Source of the DNA: Sagittula salina
Lineage (GTDB): Bacteria > Pseudomonadota > Alphaproteobacteria > Rhodobacterales > Rhodobacteraceae
DNA length: 64,000 bases
Direction of reading: 5' to 3'
NCBI RefSeq assembly: GCF_017813235.1
Contig: NZ_JAGISH010000001.1
Span: forward strand, 496,001 to 560,000
Below are positions 46,930 to 56,738 of the stretch, piece after piece. The notes beneath the pieces were generated by a model. It was not told where the DNA came from, ran no database searches, and saw only the letters and a list, made by a program, of their open reading frames with translations. The stretch's first letter is position 1. Every line of letters starts with the position of its first letter. The translations under genes were made by a program, and so were the position numbers.

Positions 46930-47194
46930 TGCGCCTCTCCCCTGATTGACCGCAACTGCATAGTGGATGTGGTGCGCAAAAGGCCAGAGGCAAAAAATCC
47001 GCTGACCGCCAAGGGGTGCGGCGGGTCCAGAACCGCGCCGGAACCGGGCCGACGGATCGGGTGTGGATGGCCCGTGGACGGGCCGGCGGGCGCGCCACCG
47101 GGGCAAAATCGCACGAATTGAATGTATCGCCCACCCTACGCCCGAGCGTTGAAGCACTGGCCGCGTCGGCCTATAGGGGCTGCGACGATTTCCC
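46930..47194. promoter_or_regulatory. Divergent spacer between trpB and transglutaminase gene
   Basis: 265 bases that must contain two outward promoters. I see no attenuator-type leader peptide with tandem Trp codons and no clear terminator before trpB. Confidence 0.4.
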
Positions 47195-48286
47195 GTGACC
47201 AAGGACGACGCCATGATCCTCAACCGACGCTCCGCGATGACCGGGCTTGCCGCTGCTGCGGCCCTGCCCCGCGCGGTCCTTGCCGCCTACGCGCCAAAGC
47301 CCGAAGGCTGGCGCGCCTTTGAGCTGACCACGCGGGTGGAACTGCCGCGCGGGGGCAAAGCGGCGCAGGTCTGGGTGCCGGTGCCCTATCTGACGGACCC
47401 GCACTGGTCGCGCCCCGGCGAGACCACGTTCAAGACCACCGGCAAGGCCGAGCTGGTGACGGATGCCGAACAGGGCGTGGCCTATGTGCACGCGGTATTC
47501 GACAAGGGGTCCTCCCCCGCGGTGCTGGAGGTGGTGAGCCGTGCCGCCGTCCAGAGCCGAGCGGTGGAACTGACCGCCTGGACCGGCGCCACACTGTCGG
47601 AGGAGGCCCGCGCCCGCAATCTGCGCGCCACCGCGCTGCTGCCACTGAACGGCCTTGTCCTGAAGACGGCGCAGGAGATCACCGATGGCGCCGTCAACGA
47701 CGCCGACAAGGCAAAGCGCATCTACGACTGGGTGGTGGAACAGACCGAACGCGATCCCGAAACGCGGGGTTGCGGGCTGGGGGACATCGCCTCCATGCTG
47801 GAGACGGGCGACCTGACGGGCAAATGCGCCGACCTGAACGCGCTCTACGTAGGGTTGGCGCGCGCTGCTGGGCTGCCAGCGCGCGATCTTTACGGTCTGC
47901 GCGTGGCGCCGTCGGACTTCGGCTACAAGAGCCTTGGCGCCGGGTCCGAAGTGGTGACAAAGGCGCAGCACTGCCGGGCGGAGGTCTTCGTCGAGGGGAT
48001 CGGCTGGGTTCCGGCGGATCCGGCGGACGTGCGCAAGGTCGTTCTCGAAGAGCCGCCGAAGACGCTGACGCTGGAGGATACGGCGGTGCAGGACGTGCGC
48101 GCGGCACTGTTCGGCGCCTCCGAAGGCAACTGGCTGTGCCTGAACGACGCCCATGACGTCCAGCTGAAAGGGTCGGAGCGCACCCTGCCTTTCATGATGT
48201 ACCCGCAGGCGGAAATCGGCGGGCGCGCGCAGGACGAACTGGACCCGGACGCCTTTGTCTACCGGATCACGGCGCGGCCGCTGTAA
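47195..48286 (+). CDS. Transglutaminase-like protein, Tat-exported
   Basis: A 363-residue protein with a twin-arginine-type signal ([16 protein letters not shown]; cleavage near AVLAAY). The transglutaminase/protease-like core shows the catalytic Cys near residue 210 in [23 protein letters not shown], His near 258 in [13 protein letters not shown] and Asp near 275 in WVPADPAD. Such proteins hydrolyse or crosslink proteins in the periplasm; the substrate is unknown. The GTG at 47195 or the ATG at 47213 (MILNRRS) may be the start. Its 3' end overlaps the convergent MATE gene by 20 bases. Confidence 0.85.
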   Translation: MTKDDAMILNRRSAMTGLAAAAALPRAVLAAYAPKPEGWRAFELTTRVELPRGGKAAQVWVPVPYLTDPHWSRPGETTFKTTGKAELVTDAEQGVAYVHAVFDKGSSPAVLEVVSRAAVQSRAVELTAWTGATLSEEARARNLRATALLPLNGLVLKTAQEITDGAVNDADKAKRIYDWVVEQTERDPETRGCGLGDIASMLETGDLTGKCADLNALYVGLARAAGLPARDLYGLRVAPSDFGYKSLGAGSEVVTKAQHCRAEVFVEGIGWVPADPADVRKVVLEEPPKTLTLEDTAVQDVRAALFGASEGNWLCLNDAHDVQLKGSERTLPFMMYPQAEIGGRAQDELDPDAFVYRITARPL

Positions 48287-49658
48287 GCGCCGCACGTTCC
48301 AGCGCAGGATAGCGGAGGGCGAGCGTCGCCCCCCGCGCGATGAAACTGATCATGAGCGCGGCCCAGAGTCCGTGATTGCCCATGATCGGCATGAGCACAT
48401 AGACGGCGACGGCATAGGCGGCAAAGGACAACGCCATCATGTTGCGCATGTCCGCCGTCCGCGTCGCCCCGATGAAGATACCGTCGAGCATCCACGACGC
48501 CAGCCCCACCAGCGGGGCCGCCACCATCCACGGCAGGTAGAGCCGCGCAGCATCCCGCACCGTCGGATCGGTCGCCATGAGGTCGATGATCCAGCCCCCG
48601 GCAAGGGCGAAGGCCAGCATGAAGATGAAGTTGGAGATCAAGCCCCAGAGGCTGGTGAGCACCGCCGCCCGCCTGAGTTTGTCCGCCGCGCGGGCACCGA
48701 GGGCCTGCCCCACCAGCGCCTCTGCCGCGAAAGCGAAGCCGTCCAGCGCGTAGGCGGTGATGGAGAGGAACTGCAAAAGCACCTGATTGGCGGCGAGCGT
48801 GGTGGAATCGAACCGTCCGCCCAGCAGCAGGAACGAGGTGAAGATCGCCTGCAACAGGAGCGATCGGATCAGGATGTCGGTGTTGACGACAGCCATGCGT
48901 TTCAGCTTTGCCCGGTCGAAGACGCGGGCCATGTCGCGCCACGCGGGCTGACCGAAGGCAGCGCGGCAAAGCCAGAGGCCGAGCGCGAGGCCGGACCATT
49001 CCGACAGGAAGGTGGCGAACGCGACGCCCTGCACGCCCCAGCCCAGCGAGAGCACGAAGAAGAGGTCAAGCCCGACATTGGCGCCGTTCATCCAGAGCTG
49101 GAGAGCGAGAACCTGGCGGGCGCGTTCCTGCGCAATGAGCCAGCCGTTGATGCCGTAGATGGCAATGGCGGCAGGGGCCGACCAGATGCGGATCGTCATG
49201 TACTGGCGAGCAAGGGATTCGACCTCTCGCGAGGCAGGGGACAGGGCAAAGGCTCCGGCGAAGATGAGCGATTGCAGCAGGATGAGAGCAACGCCGCCGA
49301 GCGCGCCGATCATGAGGGAGCGGGTGAGCAGGGCCGCGACCTCGGCACCATTGCCCTGCCCGGTGGCCTGCGCGGTCAGCCCGGCGGTGCCCATGCGCAG
49401 AAAGCCGAAGATCCAGTAGACCGAGGTCAGCACGATGGCGCCAACGCCGACGGCGGCGATGGGTTCGGGCGCGGGGATCTGTCCGACGACACCGGTATCG
49501 ACCGCGCCCAGAATGGGTACGGTGACATTCGCGAGGAGAATCGGAAAGGCGATTTTCAGCACACGGGAATGGGTGATCGGGGTGCTGGCCACGGTTCGGG
49601 CCGGGTCGCTCGCGGGGGCACTGGCGGGAGTCGGGGCGGTCTGCTCGGCGGTCTGCAC
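48267..49658 (-). CDS. MATE-family efflux transporter (DinF-like)
   Basis: 463 residues with about 12 hydrophobic helices and MATE features: HSRVLKIAFPILLANVTVPILGAVDTGVVGQ near residue 30 and a DGFAFAAEALVGQALGARA segment near 320. I chose a GTG start at 49658 because CAGGAG lies 6-7 bases upstream; the frame stays open to 49835 only because it runs into the IS66 remnant. The N-terminal 30 residues are polar and Ala/Pro-rich. It sits at the edge of the accessory island. Confidence 0.85.
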   Translation of the reverse strand: MQTAEQTAPTPASAPASDPARTVASTPITHSRVLKIAFPILLANVTVPILGAVDTGVVGQIPAPEPIAAVGVGAIVLTSVYWIFGFLRMGTAGLTAQATGQGNGAEVAALLTRSLMIGALGGVALILLQSLIFAGAFALSPASREVESLARQYMTIRIWSAPAAIAIYGINGWLIAQERARQVLALQLWMNGANVGLDLFFVLSLGWGVQGVAFATFLSEWSGLALGLWLCRAAFGQPAWRDMARVFDRAKLKRMAVVNTDILIRSLLLQAIFTSFLLLGGRFDSTTLAANQVLLQFLSITAYALDGFAFAAEALVGQALGARAADKLRRAAVLTSLWGLISNFIFMLAFALAGGWIIDLMATDPTVRDAARLYLPWMVAAPLVGLASWMLDGIFIGATRTADMRNMMALSFAAYAVAVYVLMPIMGNHGLWAALMISFIARGATLALRYPALERAALTAAAP

Positions 49659-49821
49659 TGGGGCTCCTGCGTTCTGTCCGGTGCACAGATGAAGGGTGGA
49701 ACGTAGCCAGGTCAAGGTGATTGCGCCGCTCCGATGGAGCAAGGCGCCCAACGGTTGCCCTCGATGGCAACCGCCTGCATGGCCCCTCTCGGCAGCATGC
49801 TTCGCATGCGCCTGCCGGGCA

Positions 49822-50667
49822 ATGGACGACACCACGGTGCCGCTTCTGGCAAAGGGCGGAACGCAGACGGCCCGGCTCTGGACCTATGTCCGCGACGATC
49901 GTCCCTTCGGCGGCGGGGCAGCACCGGCCGCGCTGTTCCACGTCTCCCGGGATCGCGGGATGGCCCAACCGAACCGACATCTCGCCGGGTGGCAGGGCAT
50001 CCTGCAGGCGGATGCCTATGGCGGTTACAACGATCTTTACCGCGGCGACCGTGATCCGAGCGCGCTGTGCTGGAGCCATGCCCGACGCATGTTCCTGGAA
50101 CTCGCCGACATCCAGGGGCGTGCCCACAAGGGCAAGGTTGCTCACGACAAATCGCCCATCGCACTCGAGGCGGTGGCCAGGATCGATGCCATCTTCGACC
50201 TTGAGCGCCAGATCAAGGGCATGGATGCCAGCGCACGGCTCGAGACCCGGCAACGGGCGGCCCCGCTCGTCGAAGACTTGCACGGCTGGATGCGCTCCGA
50301 GTTGGGCGTCCTGTCCCGCCACAATCCGGTCGCCAAGGCGATCGGCTACATGCGCGCAAAGGACCGCTGGTCCGCCTTCACAAGGTTCCTCGAGGGCGGG
50401 CGCATCTGCCTGACGAACAACGCGGCCGAAAGGGCGCTGCGCGGCGTGGCGTCCGGCCGGAAATCATGGCTCTTCGCCGGATCGGAACGCGGCGGCGACC
50501 GCGCGGCCTTCATGTATTCCCTGATCGTCACCGCCAAGATCAAAGACATCGACCCGCAGGCTTGGCTCACCGACGTCCTCGCAAGACTGCCCAACACCAC
50601 GGCCTCACGGGTGTCGGACCTTCTGCCCTGGAACTGGCAGCCACCGGTGCGCCAACTCGCTGCATGA
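49822..50667 (+). mobile_element. Truncated IS66-family transposase
   Basis: Homology to the DDE transposase TnpC of IS66 begins at DDTTVPLLAKGG and runs to the natural end ...DLLPWNWQPPVRQLAA, giving 281 residues. The catalytic triad is present: Asp in DDTTVP, Asp in QADAYGGYND near residue 68, Glu in NNAAERALRGVASGRK near 200. The N-terminal zinc-finger and helix-turn-helix half, and the accessory tnpA/tnpB genes, are missing, so it should not transpose by itself. The right end (GCGGCCTACGCCGGATGCTT after 50670) looks like an IS66 terminal sequence. The junction with the MATE gene lies in 49690-49820. Confidence 0.88.
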
Positions 50668-50824
50668 CCGCGGCCTACGCCGGATGCTTGCCGATGAACG
50701 AGGCAAGCACCGGGGGCGACCGATTGATGGTCAGATCATGGTGCATGATGCCATCGATGGCCGGTTGAGGGAAGCTGCATCGCAGCGATGGCCATCGGGA
50801 CGTAGGTCCGTTGAGGGGCGGGTA

Positions 50825-53800
50825 TTACTTCGCGCGCTGCATGAGGCCGTCGCGGATGGTTTTGATTTCGTCTTCAAGGTGTTTGCCGCGGTAGACGAAC
50901 GAGGTTTCGTGCCTGGCGTATTGTCCTTTCCGATCTGCGCTCAGCCAGTTGAACGATCCGGCGCAAAGGAGATCCTTGTCGACCGTCACAATCTTGCTGT
51001 GCAGCTTTGGGACCCTGTGCATTGCTACGCCAAGTTCGGCGAGCCTGCGCTCGACGGCATCCATCTGGCTGAGCCCGCCCGCTGCGGGGCCGGTGTTCAG
51101 CAATGGGTCGGAAAAGACCTCGATGTTGGCTCCACGCTGGCGTGCCGTCGCCATGGCATCCAGCAGCCCGGTCCTCTCGATGGTTCCGGCGACGACCCAA
51201 GGGCTGATGATCATGTATCTGCGACCTTCGCCTCTCAGAGCATCCAGCAAGAAGACGTCGTGCTCGGCGGCATGTTGAAGCATCTCGATCTTTGCCTCGC
51301 CTCGTGTCAGGTCTTCGCGGGGTTCCATGGCAAAATCCAACGCCTTGCCCCTTGCGGCCAGGAATTCGGACAACAAGGCACGGGGGGAACCGCTCCGGGC
51401 GGTGGCGAGAACATCCATGTCGCCGAAGACGAGGCAGCTGTCCTTCGCGCGCGAGACGGTCACGTTCAGCATGCTGGGCGAGGCGTCGATGAACCCTCCG
51501 TCGGCGTGTTTGGAATAGACGGGCGAAAAGATCACCACGGGCCGTTCAGCGCCTTGCAGGGCGTGTACGGTGCCGATTGTCATGCCGTCGCGTCCCGAGA
51601 CGGTGATGCCACGTGCGGTGCAGGCGTCGCGGATGGCGCGCACTTGCTGGCCAAAAGGAGTGACGACCCCGACAACCTGCTCCAATGGGCGACCATAGCG
51701 GCCTTCGAGCAAGGCACGGCTGTCCTTCAGCCAGGCGGCGATGGTCCGGGCCTCGACCGGGTTGGCGCGGCTTCCGCCACTCGTGAACGCACGACCTTCG
51801 ACATGCAAATAGCCAAGCGCAGGTAGCGGAGCGTCCGACGGGGCCGGGCCACGCATCGGGCGCAGTTTGCCCTTGTAGCACAGGGCGTTGCTGAACCCGA
51901 TGATTTCGTCATGGCAACGGCGATGTTCGAACAGAAAGAGCCCTCTGTCCAATTCGGGCCAGGGAGCGATCTGGCAGGCCTGTTGCGCGAGGCGCATGGC
52001 GCTGCCGCTCGTCGACCGAACACCACTGACGTTGATCTGGTCCGGGACCTCTTCACCATCGATCAATCCGCTGTCTCTGAGATTCCCGATATCGACGGGG
52101 CCCGGCACGGCTGAGATCGGCTCGATCTGCTGCGTATCGCCGATAACCAGCGCGCGTTTGGCCAAGGCGAACGAGGCGCCGGCGACCTCGGGCAGGACCT
52201 GCCCGGCCTCGTCTACGATCAGCAGGTCGATGAAGTTGTACAGGCTGTCCTTCGCGAATTTGCCGCCCTGGTACCGGCTGCAGGAAAGTTTCCCGGGCAG
52301 GCTGGCGAAAGTGGCCACGGCGCATGGCGTCAGCATCATCCGGCGTTTCCAGCGCGGCTCGACGGCCTTTCGGCCGGTCTTGTCATGCGATGTGGTGATA
52401 GTGCCGAGATCGGCCTCCATCGCCATGAGCCAACGCCCTTCCCAATAATGGGTCGCGAGCAGGAAGAGTTCGAAACGCGTGCCGATGTCTGCCTGCTTTT
52501 CCAGTTCGCTTAAGTTCTCCGAGCCTCCGAAGCGTTCCTTGGCCTTGCGCCACGCCAATTCGCTGGCCAACGTCTGCTCCCTCACGCTTTCGGCGCGGGA
52601 CAGGCTCTGCTCGGCGATGGACAGGGCCTTCTTGCGGTCTCTCAGGGCATCCGTCACACGCGTGTCGATATCCTCGATGCGGGTTACGTCCTGTACAACG
52701 TCCAGATCCTCTCCGATAGCCAGTCGCGCCCGCAAGGCGCGCTTGCGCTTGACCGAGGACAAGAACCCGAACATGCCGATGAGCCAGGACTCCGAGGCGA
52801 GATAATGGGTGAGCGTCATGTGCGCGGCCGCCAGTCGATCGGCCTCTTTGCGACTGGCGTGGACTGTATCTGCGCGGCGGGCCTGCTCTGTATCCGGATC
52901 TTTGCCGAGCTCCGACAAGAGGGCAGCAGCGCAGGATTTGCGGCGGTCCAATGCCGTATCGAGGTCTCGGAGTTTATTGACCTCATCAGTCAACCTATGC
53001 CGGAGCTTCTCAACAAACCCGGCGACGTCCGCCCCCTCGGACTCCGGGAAGGCCTTTCCAGCCGCTTCCAGCCAGGCGATCTTGGCGCGTTCGACATAGG
53101 CTACGGACTCGCATTCCGCCTGAAAGGCCTCCGTCTGGTAGCGTTGTGCGGCTTCCATGCGCCTAGAATGCGACGGCAGGAACACCCCGAAGCTCTTGAT
53201 ATCCGGCAACCAGCGCCCGGCGAACACACCCTCGCCCACTGCGAAATCCTTGCCGAAGGCGTCGATGATGTTGGTGACCGCCTGATTGTTGGACGACGCC
53301 GCCACAATCACCGGCGGGTCGCCTCCGTCGAGCGCGGTTTTCACCCATAGTCCCGCCACGGCCGAGAGCAGCATGGTTGTCTTGCCGGTCCCGGGCGGCC
53401 CGTTCACCGCAATCACCTCGCCAGGTTTCGCGGCATCGAGCCATGCCAGGACATGCCGTTGGTGTTCTGCCAGCGGGAAATGCGGATTCGAATGTCCGAG
53501 GCGCCGGGCGAATGCCCGCTCGATGGAGACATCCGGTGCCCTATCTGATCTGGTAGGACCGCCAATTTGGCGCAGAAGCGGCGCATCCGGCTCGTCAGCC
53601 AGCAGACTGTCGTAGAGATCCAGCATCCCTCGCACCGTTGCATCGGCACCTTCAGACACTTCGATGAAGCCGCTGCCAATCGGGAGGTATTCGGTTTCGT
53701 CCGAGGGCCAACCCGGCGACAGTGCGTCGACCATCTGGCGGCAATGCTGGCGATAGTCCTGCCATACGTCGGCGGTCGTTGTTTCTGGCAAGGGTGTCGT

Positions 53801-54220
53801 CGTCAGGAATGCGTCAAGCGCCTCCACCGACCCAAGTGCAAAGGCACCGCGGGGCAACGGTGTCAGCAGATCGCGCGCTATGGCATTGCGCGTCGGCACA
53901 AGCCTTCCTGCCCGATCCACAAAGCCCTCGGTGACCACCGGGGCAACCATCTCCGGCATGCCATCCGCGCGCGAGGCAGCATGCGAAGCCCTTCGTGCGG
54001 TCACCAAGGGCCAGAAGCGAACCGAAACCGTTCCGGCGCCATCCTTTCCTTGAAACAGCGTCTGAACCAGCTGTTTTGACAGGCAGCCTGTCTTGAGAGC
54101 GTCATTCGGGAGCTTGTTGAAGCGTTTTTGATCCGCCGCCCGAAACGTCCCTTCTCCGAGTGCGCCATCTGCAAGCGATGTCCGCCAATACCGAAGGACG
54201 TTGGAAAGGGATGCAGACAT
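50825..54220 (-). CDS. SF1 helicase fused to PLD-type nuclease, Mokosh type II-like defence protein
   Basis: A single 1131-residue protein. The COG1112/Upf1-like SF1 helicase spans about 240-950: Walker A GPPGTGKTT at 274-282, a coiled-coil-rich insert at 355-560, Walker B LLIVDEAGQ at 666-674, GDTQQ at 694-698, an EHRR-type motif near 765, and the C-terminal motifs TIGTVHALQGAE near 881-892 and TVSRAKD near 921. The C-terminal domain has one phospholipase D motif, HSKIVTVD at 1074-1081 (HxKx4D), followed by GSFNW. This helicase-PLD fusion is the architecture described for MkoC of the Mokosh type II anti-phage system. It would sense and degrade foreign nucleic acid in the cytoplasm. It is flanked by an IS66 remnant and a recombinase remnant, as expected for a defence gene. 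Identification as Mokosh is by architecture only. Confidence 0.85.
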   Translation of the reverse strand: MSASLSNVLRYWRTSLADGALGEGTFRAADQKRFNKLPNDALKTGCLSKQLVQTLFQGKDGAGTVSVRFWPLVTARRASHAASRADGMPEMVAPVVTEGFVDRAGRLVPTRNAIARDLLTPLPRGAFALGSVEALDAFLTTTPLPETTTADVWQDYRQHCRQMVDALSPGWPSDETEYLPIGSGFIEVSEGADATVRGMLDLYDSLLADEPDAPLLRQIGGPTRSDRAPDVSIERAFARRLGHSNPHFPLAEHQRHVLAWLDAAKPGEVIAVNGPPGTGKTTMLLSAVAGLWVKTALDGGDPPVIVAASSNNQAVTNIIDAFGKDFAVGEGVFAGRWLPDIKSFGVFLPSHSRRMEAAQRYQTEAFQAECESVAYVERAKIAWLEAAGKAFPESEGADVAGFVEKLRHRLTDEVNKLRDLDTALDRRKSCAAALLSELGKDPDTEQARRADTVHASRKEADRLAAAHMTLTHYLASESWLIGMFGFLSSVKRKRALRARLAIGEDLDVVQDVTRIEDIDTRVTDALRDRKKALSIAEQSLSRAESVREQTLASELAWRKAKERFGGSENLSELEKQADIGTRFELFLLATHYWEGRWLMAMEADLGTITTSHDKTGRKAVEPRWKRRMMLTPCAVATFASLPGKLSCSRYQGGKFAKDSLYNFIDLLIVDEAGQVLPEVAGASFALAKRALVIGDTQQIEPISAVPGPVDIGNLRDSGLIDGEEVPDQINVSGVRSTSGSAMRLAQQACQIAPWPELDRGLFLFEHRRCHDEIIGFSNALCYKGKLRPMRGPAPSDAPLPALGYLHVEGRAFTSGGSRANPVEARTIAAWLKDSRALLEGRYGRPLEQVVGVVTPFGQQVRAIRDACTARGITVSGRDGMTIGTVHALQGAERPVVIFSPVYSKHADGGFIDASPSMLNVTVSRAKDSCLVFGDMDVLATARSGSPRALLSEFLAARGKALDFAMEPREDLTRGEAKIEMLQHAAEHDVFLLDALRGEGRRYMIISPWVVAGTIERTGLLDAMATARQRGANIEVFSDPLLNTGPAAGGLSQMDAVERRLAELGVAMHRVPKLHSKIVTVDKDLLCAGSFNWLSADRKGQYARHETSFVYRGKHLEDEIKTIRDGLMQRAK

Positions 54221-54499
54221 GAAGAAGCGCCTTGGAACAATTCTCGGATAGAATACTGAGCAATCGCCTTAGCTTGCCCAGAATTTTTTCTGATTATTGG
54301 CCTTTCGGAGGAAGGAGGACAAGTGGCGGTCTCACCAGCGAAGAACGGTTGCGTTCCGTATCAGCCAAAGATTGTTCACAAGAAGTCCGGGCGGCAAGGC
54401 AACGGGATGGCAATGTCAGGTTCGAGGGCGCCGCGCCGCAGCGAGAGCGATTATTGCCAAGGCCTGGTCTGGACCGTAACGGGCCGTCATCCTGGTTGA
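54221..54499. other. Spacer upstream of the helicase-nuclease gene
   Basis: 279 bases without a recognisable gene. It should contain the promoter of the helicase-nuclease gene. The part next to the recombinase (54400-54500) reads LTIVEHHSTRMTARYG on the minus strand, which may be debris of an older gene. Confidence 0.4.
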
Positions 54500-55339
54500 G
54501 TGGTGTTCCACGATTGTGAGATCGGTGTTTCCGCTCCCATACTGACTGGGGCGCCGAGTGCCGCCGCGATCGCGCAGACCTTCCGCACCGCTATGCGACG
54601 CTACAACTCCACCCAGCAGGAGGAGACCTTGATCGAGGACCAGCTGCAGATGGGGCGGGAGCACTGCGCGCGCGAGGTCTTGGAGCCGGTCGAGGTCTAT
54701 ACCGACCAAGCGATGACCGGCCGCAAGAAGGATCGCCCGGGCTTCCTGAAGCTGCTGGCGGACGCGGACGGTGCCTTCGACACCATCGTGACCGGGGCGG
54801 TCGGCCGGCTCAGCCGCAACCTGACCCACACGCTCGAAGCCTGGGACCTGTTCACGCTCCGGGGCATCCAGCTTTACTCTGTGATCGAGGGGCCGCAGAA
54901 CTTCATGACGGTGCTGCTGCAGGGCTACGGCGCGCAGATGCTCTCGGAGATGATCGGGGCGCATATGAAGCGCGGCATGCAGGGCGCGCTGGCACGCAAC
55001 CGGACGCATTCCTCGGCCTATGGCTACGACATCGTCGAGGATGCGGCGCCGTGCCCAGGTCACCCGCGCCACCTCCGCGCAAAGGCCGAGACCGCATCCA
55101 CCACCATGCCCGACCCGGCCACCCTCTTCGAGGGCGCCATCGCGCGGATGGAGCAACTGCTGAGCGATCCCGACCTCGTCGACCAGACCGGCCAGTTCCT
55201 GCGCCCGATCATCCGGCGCGTTGTCCTGATCCCCGATCCCGCCGCGCAACACGGCCTGTCGGCGAAGCTGGAAACCGACTTCGCCGCGCTCCTCGCCCCG
55301 GAGCTCGAGGGCCTCCCGCCCGCGCATCTCATGTGCTGA
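54500..55339 (+). pseudogene. Degenerate serine recombinase
   Basis: 279 residues with the serine recombinase catalytic-domain pattern from about residue 32: RRYNSTQQEE, EVYTDQAMTGRKKDRPGFLKLLADA, TVLLQGYGAQMLSEMIGAHMKRGMQGAL. The residue expected to be the catalytic Ser in this position aligns with Asn (RYNS rather than RYSS). The recombinase middle domain and zinc ribbon are missing: after AYGYDIVEDA the frame jumps into a C-terminal segment of another recombinase-like protein (MEQLLSDPDLVDQTGQFLRPIIRRVVLIPDP). The real start may be the ATG at 54593. It is thus probably a non-functional remnant of a mobile element. Confidence 0.75.
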
Positions 55340-55765
55340 AACCCTTGCAGCATTGGCGCCCAGGGGCCGGCATGGACGTGCCGACGGGCTGCCCGCAAAA
55401 CTGCAAATAACGGCAAAGCAGCGGGGGGCGCTGCCCCCGCCCGCCTGCGGCGGACTCCCCCGCGGTATTTGTGGGACCAAAGAAGCAGGGGCCCGGTCTT
55501 GGCGGCTTTGGTGCGAAATACCACCGGAAGGGAGGCGGCAGGCCGTGTCGGGGGCAGTGACCTTTTCGCGCCCGACTGAGTCCACATCGACCGCGTGGCC
55601 CTGGGCCGGCATGTTGCGGGTCTCGCGCGGATCGCGGAAACCCGGGCGAACCTTTTCAACGAAGTCTTCCTCAATGAGAAGAGGACCCTGCCCGACATTC
55701 CGGCTTGGGGCAGGACTGGAACAGGTCCGGTTCGGGTCCGGATCAGGCTTTGATCACGCCCCGCG
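55340..55765. other. Spacer between recombinase remnant and thioesterases
   Basis: 426 bases. It contains dispersed element copy D (55421-55487, minus). From 55577 to the TGA near 55753 on the plus strand a frame of about 58 codons (VHIDRVALGRHVAGLARIAE...) reads like the C-terminal tail of a former protein-coding gene; I cannot identify it. Confidence 0.45.
55421..55487 (-). repeat. Dispersed hairpin element, copy D
   Basis: On the minus strand it reads TGCTTCTTTGGTCCCACAAATACCGCGGGGG, a spacer, and then a terminal hairpin with GCGGGGG and CCCCCGC arms (55421-55440). It matches copy A in order and spacing and points to the 3' end of the recombinase remnant. Confidence 0.7.
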
Positions 55766-56278
55766 TCATGCTGTGTCGTTGCGCGGCATCAGGAAATGCG
55801 CCGTGGCCTGCGCAAAAGGTTTGTCGCGGTTATCCTGCCACGCCTCTGCACGAACGGAAGCGTAGCGGCGCCCGGAGCGGGTGACGAAGGCGCGGGCGTA
55901 GGCGTCGCGCGGCAGTCCCGAACGGAGGTAGTCCACCGTGAAATCGATGGTTTTTGGCAGGCGCGGCATCTGGCCCTGTACCATCGATTCGGCATCGAGT
56001 GCGCCGGATTCGATGTCCGACCAGAGCCATGTCCAGTTCAGCGTGATCATGGCGGTGACCTCGAGAAAGGCCGAGGTCACACCGCCGTGGATGGCGGGCA
56101 GGAAGGGGTTGCCGATGAGCTCTTCGTGGAAGGGCAACACGGCGGTGAGTTCATCGCCGCGGCGGTCGAACTGCACGCCGAGCCACGCGATATAGGGCAC
56201 GCCGTGCACCAGCGCCGAGAGCGCCGCATCGCGACGTTGCTTGACCACCTGGACGGGTTCGGGGGTCTGGCGTGCCAT
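55766..56278 (-). CDS. PaaI-type hotdog thioesterase 1
   Basis: A 170-residue hotdog-fold acyl-CoA thioesterase. The motif AIHGGVTSAFLEVTAMITL near residue 62 (HGG with a downstream acidic residue) is typical of the PaaI branch. The product starts at the ATG at 56278 (MARQTPEPV), since an open frame upstream overlaps the second thioesterase. Separated from it by one base, so the two form an operon. They probably hydrolyse acyl-CoAs linked to the acyl-CoA dehydrogenase locus that follows. Confidence 0.88.
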   Translation of the reverse strand: MARQTPEPVQVVKQRRDAALSALVHGVPYIAWLGVQFDRRGDELTAVLPFHEELIGNPFLPAIHGGVTSAFLEVTAMITLNWTWLWSDIESGALDAESMVQGQMPRLPKTIDFTVDYLRSGLPRDAYARAFVTRSGRRYASVRAEAWQDNRDKPFAQATAHFLMPRNDTA

Positions 56279-56279
56279 G

Positions 56280-56738
56280 TCAGTTGCCCTCCTTGCGTGT
56301 TTTTGCCGCGTCGCTGCGCGAGGGTTCGACGGTGAAAGCGCCGGTCGCTGTCGCCACGGGGCGGTCTGAATCATCGTCGAGCGCCGTCGCGCGGATGAAG
56401 GCGACCGAGCGCGTGATATGATAGCATTCGGCCCGCGCGCGGATGGTCTGGCCCGGCGTGGCGGGGCGCATATAGTCGATGCGCAGGTTGATCGTCGCAG
56501 TGCCTGCCGGCGCGCGCGGATGGCTCATCACTGCCGCCCCGCCGCAGGTATCCATCAGGGCGGAGACCGCGCCACCGTGTATCACCCCCGTTTCCGGATC
56601 GCCGATGAAGCGGTCGTCATAGGGCATCTCGATCGCGGCCACGCCATCGCCGATCTCGGTGATGCGCATCCCCAGCGCGCGGGAATGGGGAATGGTTTCG
56701 ATGAACTGCTTTGCGATGCGGGCCTTGTCGGCGGTCAT
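56280..56738 (-). CDS. PaaI-type hotdog thioesterase 2
   Basis: 152 residues from the ATG at 56738 (MTADKARIAKQF). The hotdog motif GVIHGGAVSALMDTCGGAAVMSH near residue 49 has the HGG and acidic catalytic residues; GTATINLRIDYMRPATPG near 79 is the typical second half. First gene of the two-gene unit; the promoter lies upstream near 56740-56860. Confidence 0.9.
   Translation of the reverse strand: MTADKARIAKQFIETIPHSRALGMRITEIGDGVAAIEMPYDDRFIGDPETGVIHGGAVSALMDTCGGAAVMSHPRAPAGTATINLRIDYMRPATPGQTIRARAECYHITRSVAFIRATALDDDSDRPVATATGAFTVEPSRSDAAKTRKEGN

Noticed and set aside
49659..49835. N-terminal extension of the second MATE transporter
   Set aside because: It would read into the IS66 remnant; a GTG at 49658 with CAGGAG upstream fits better.
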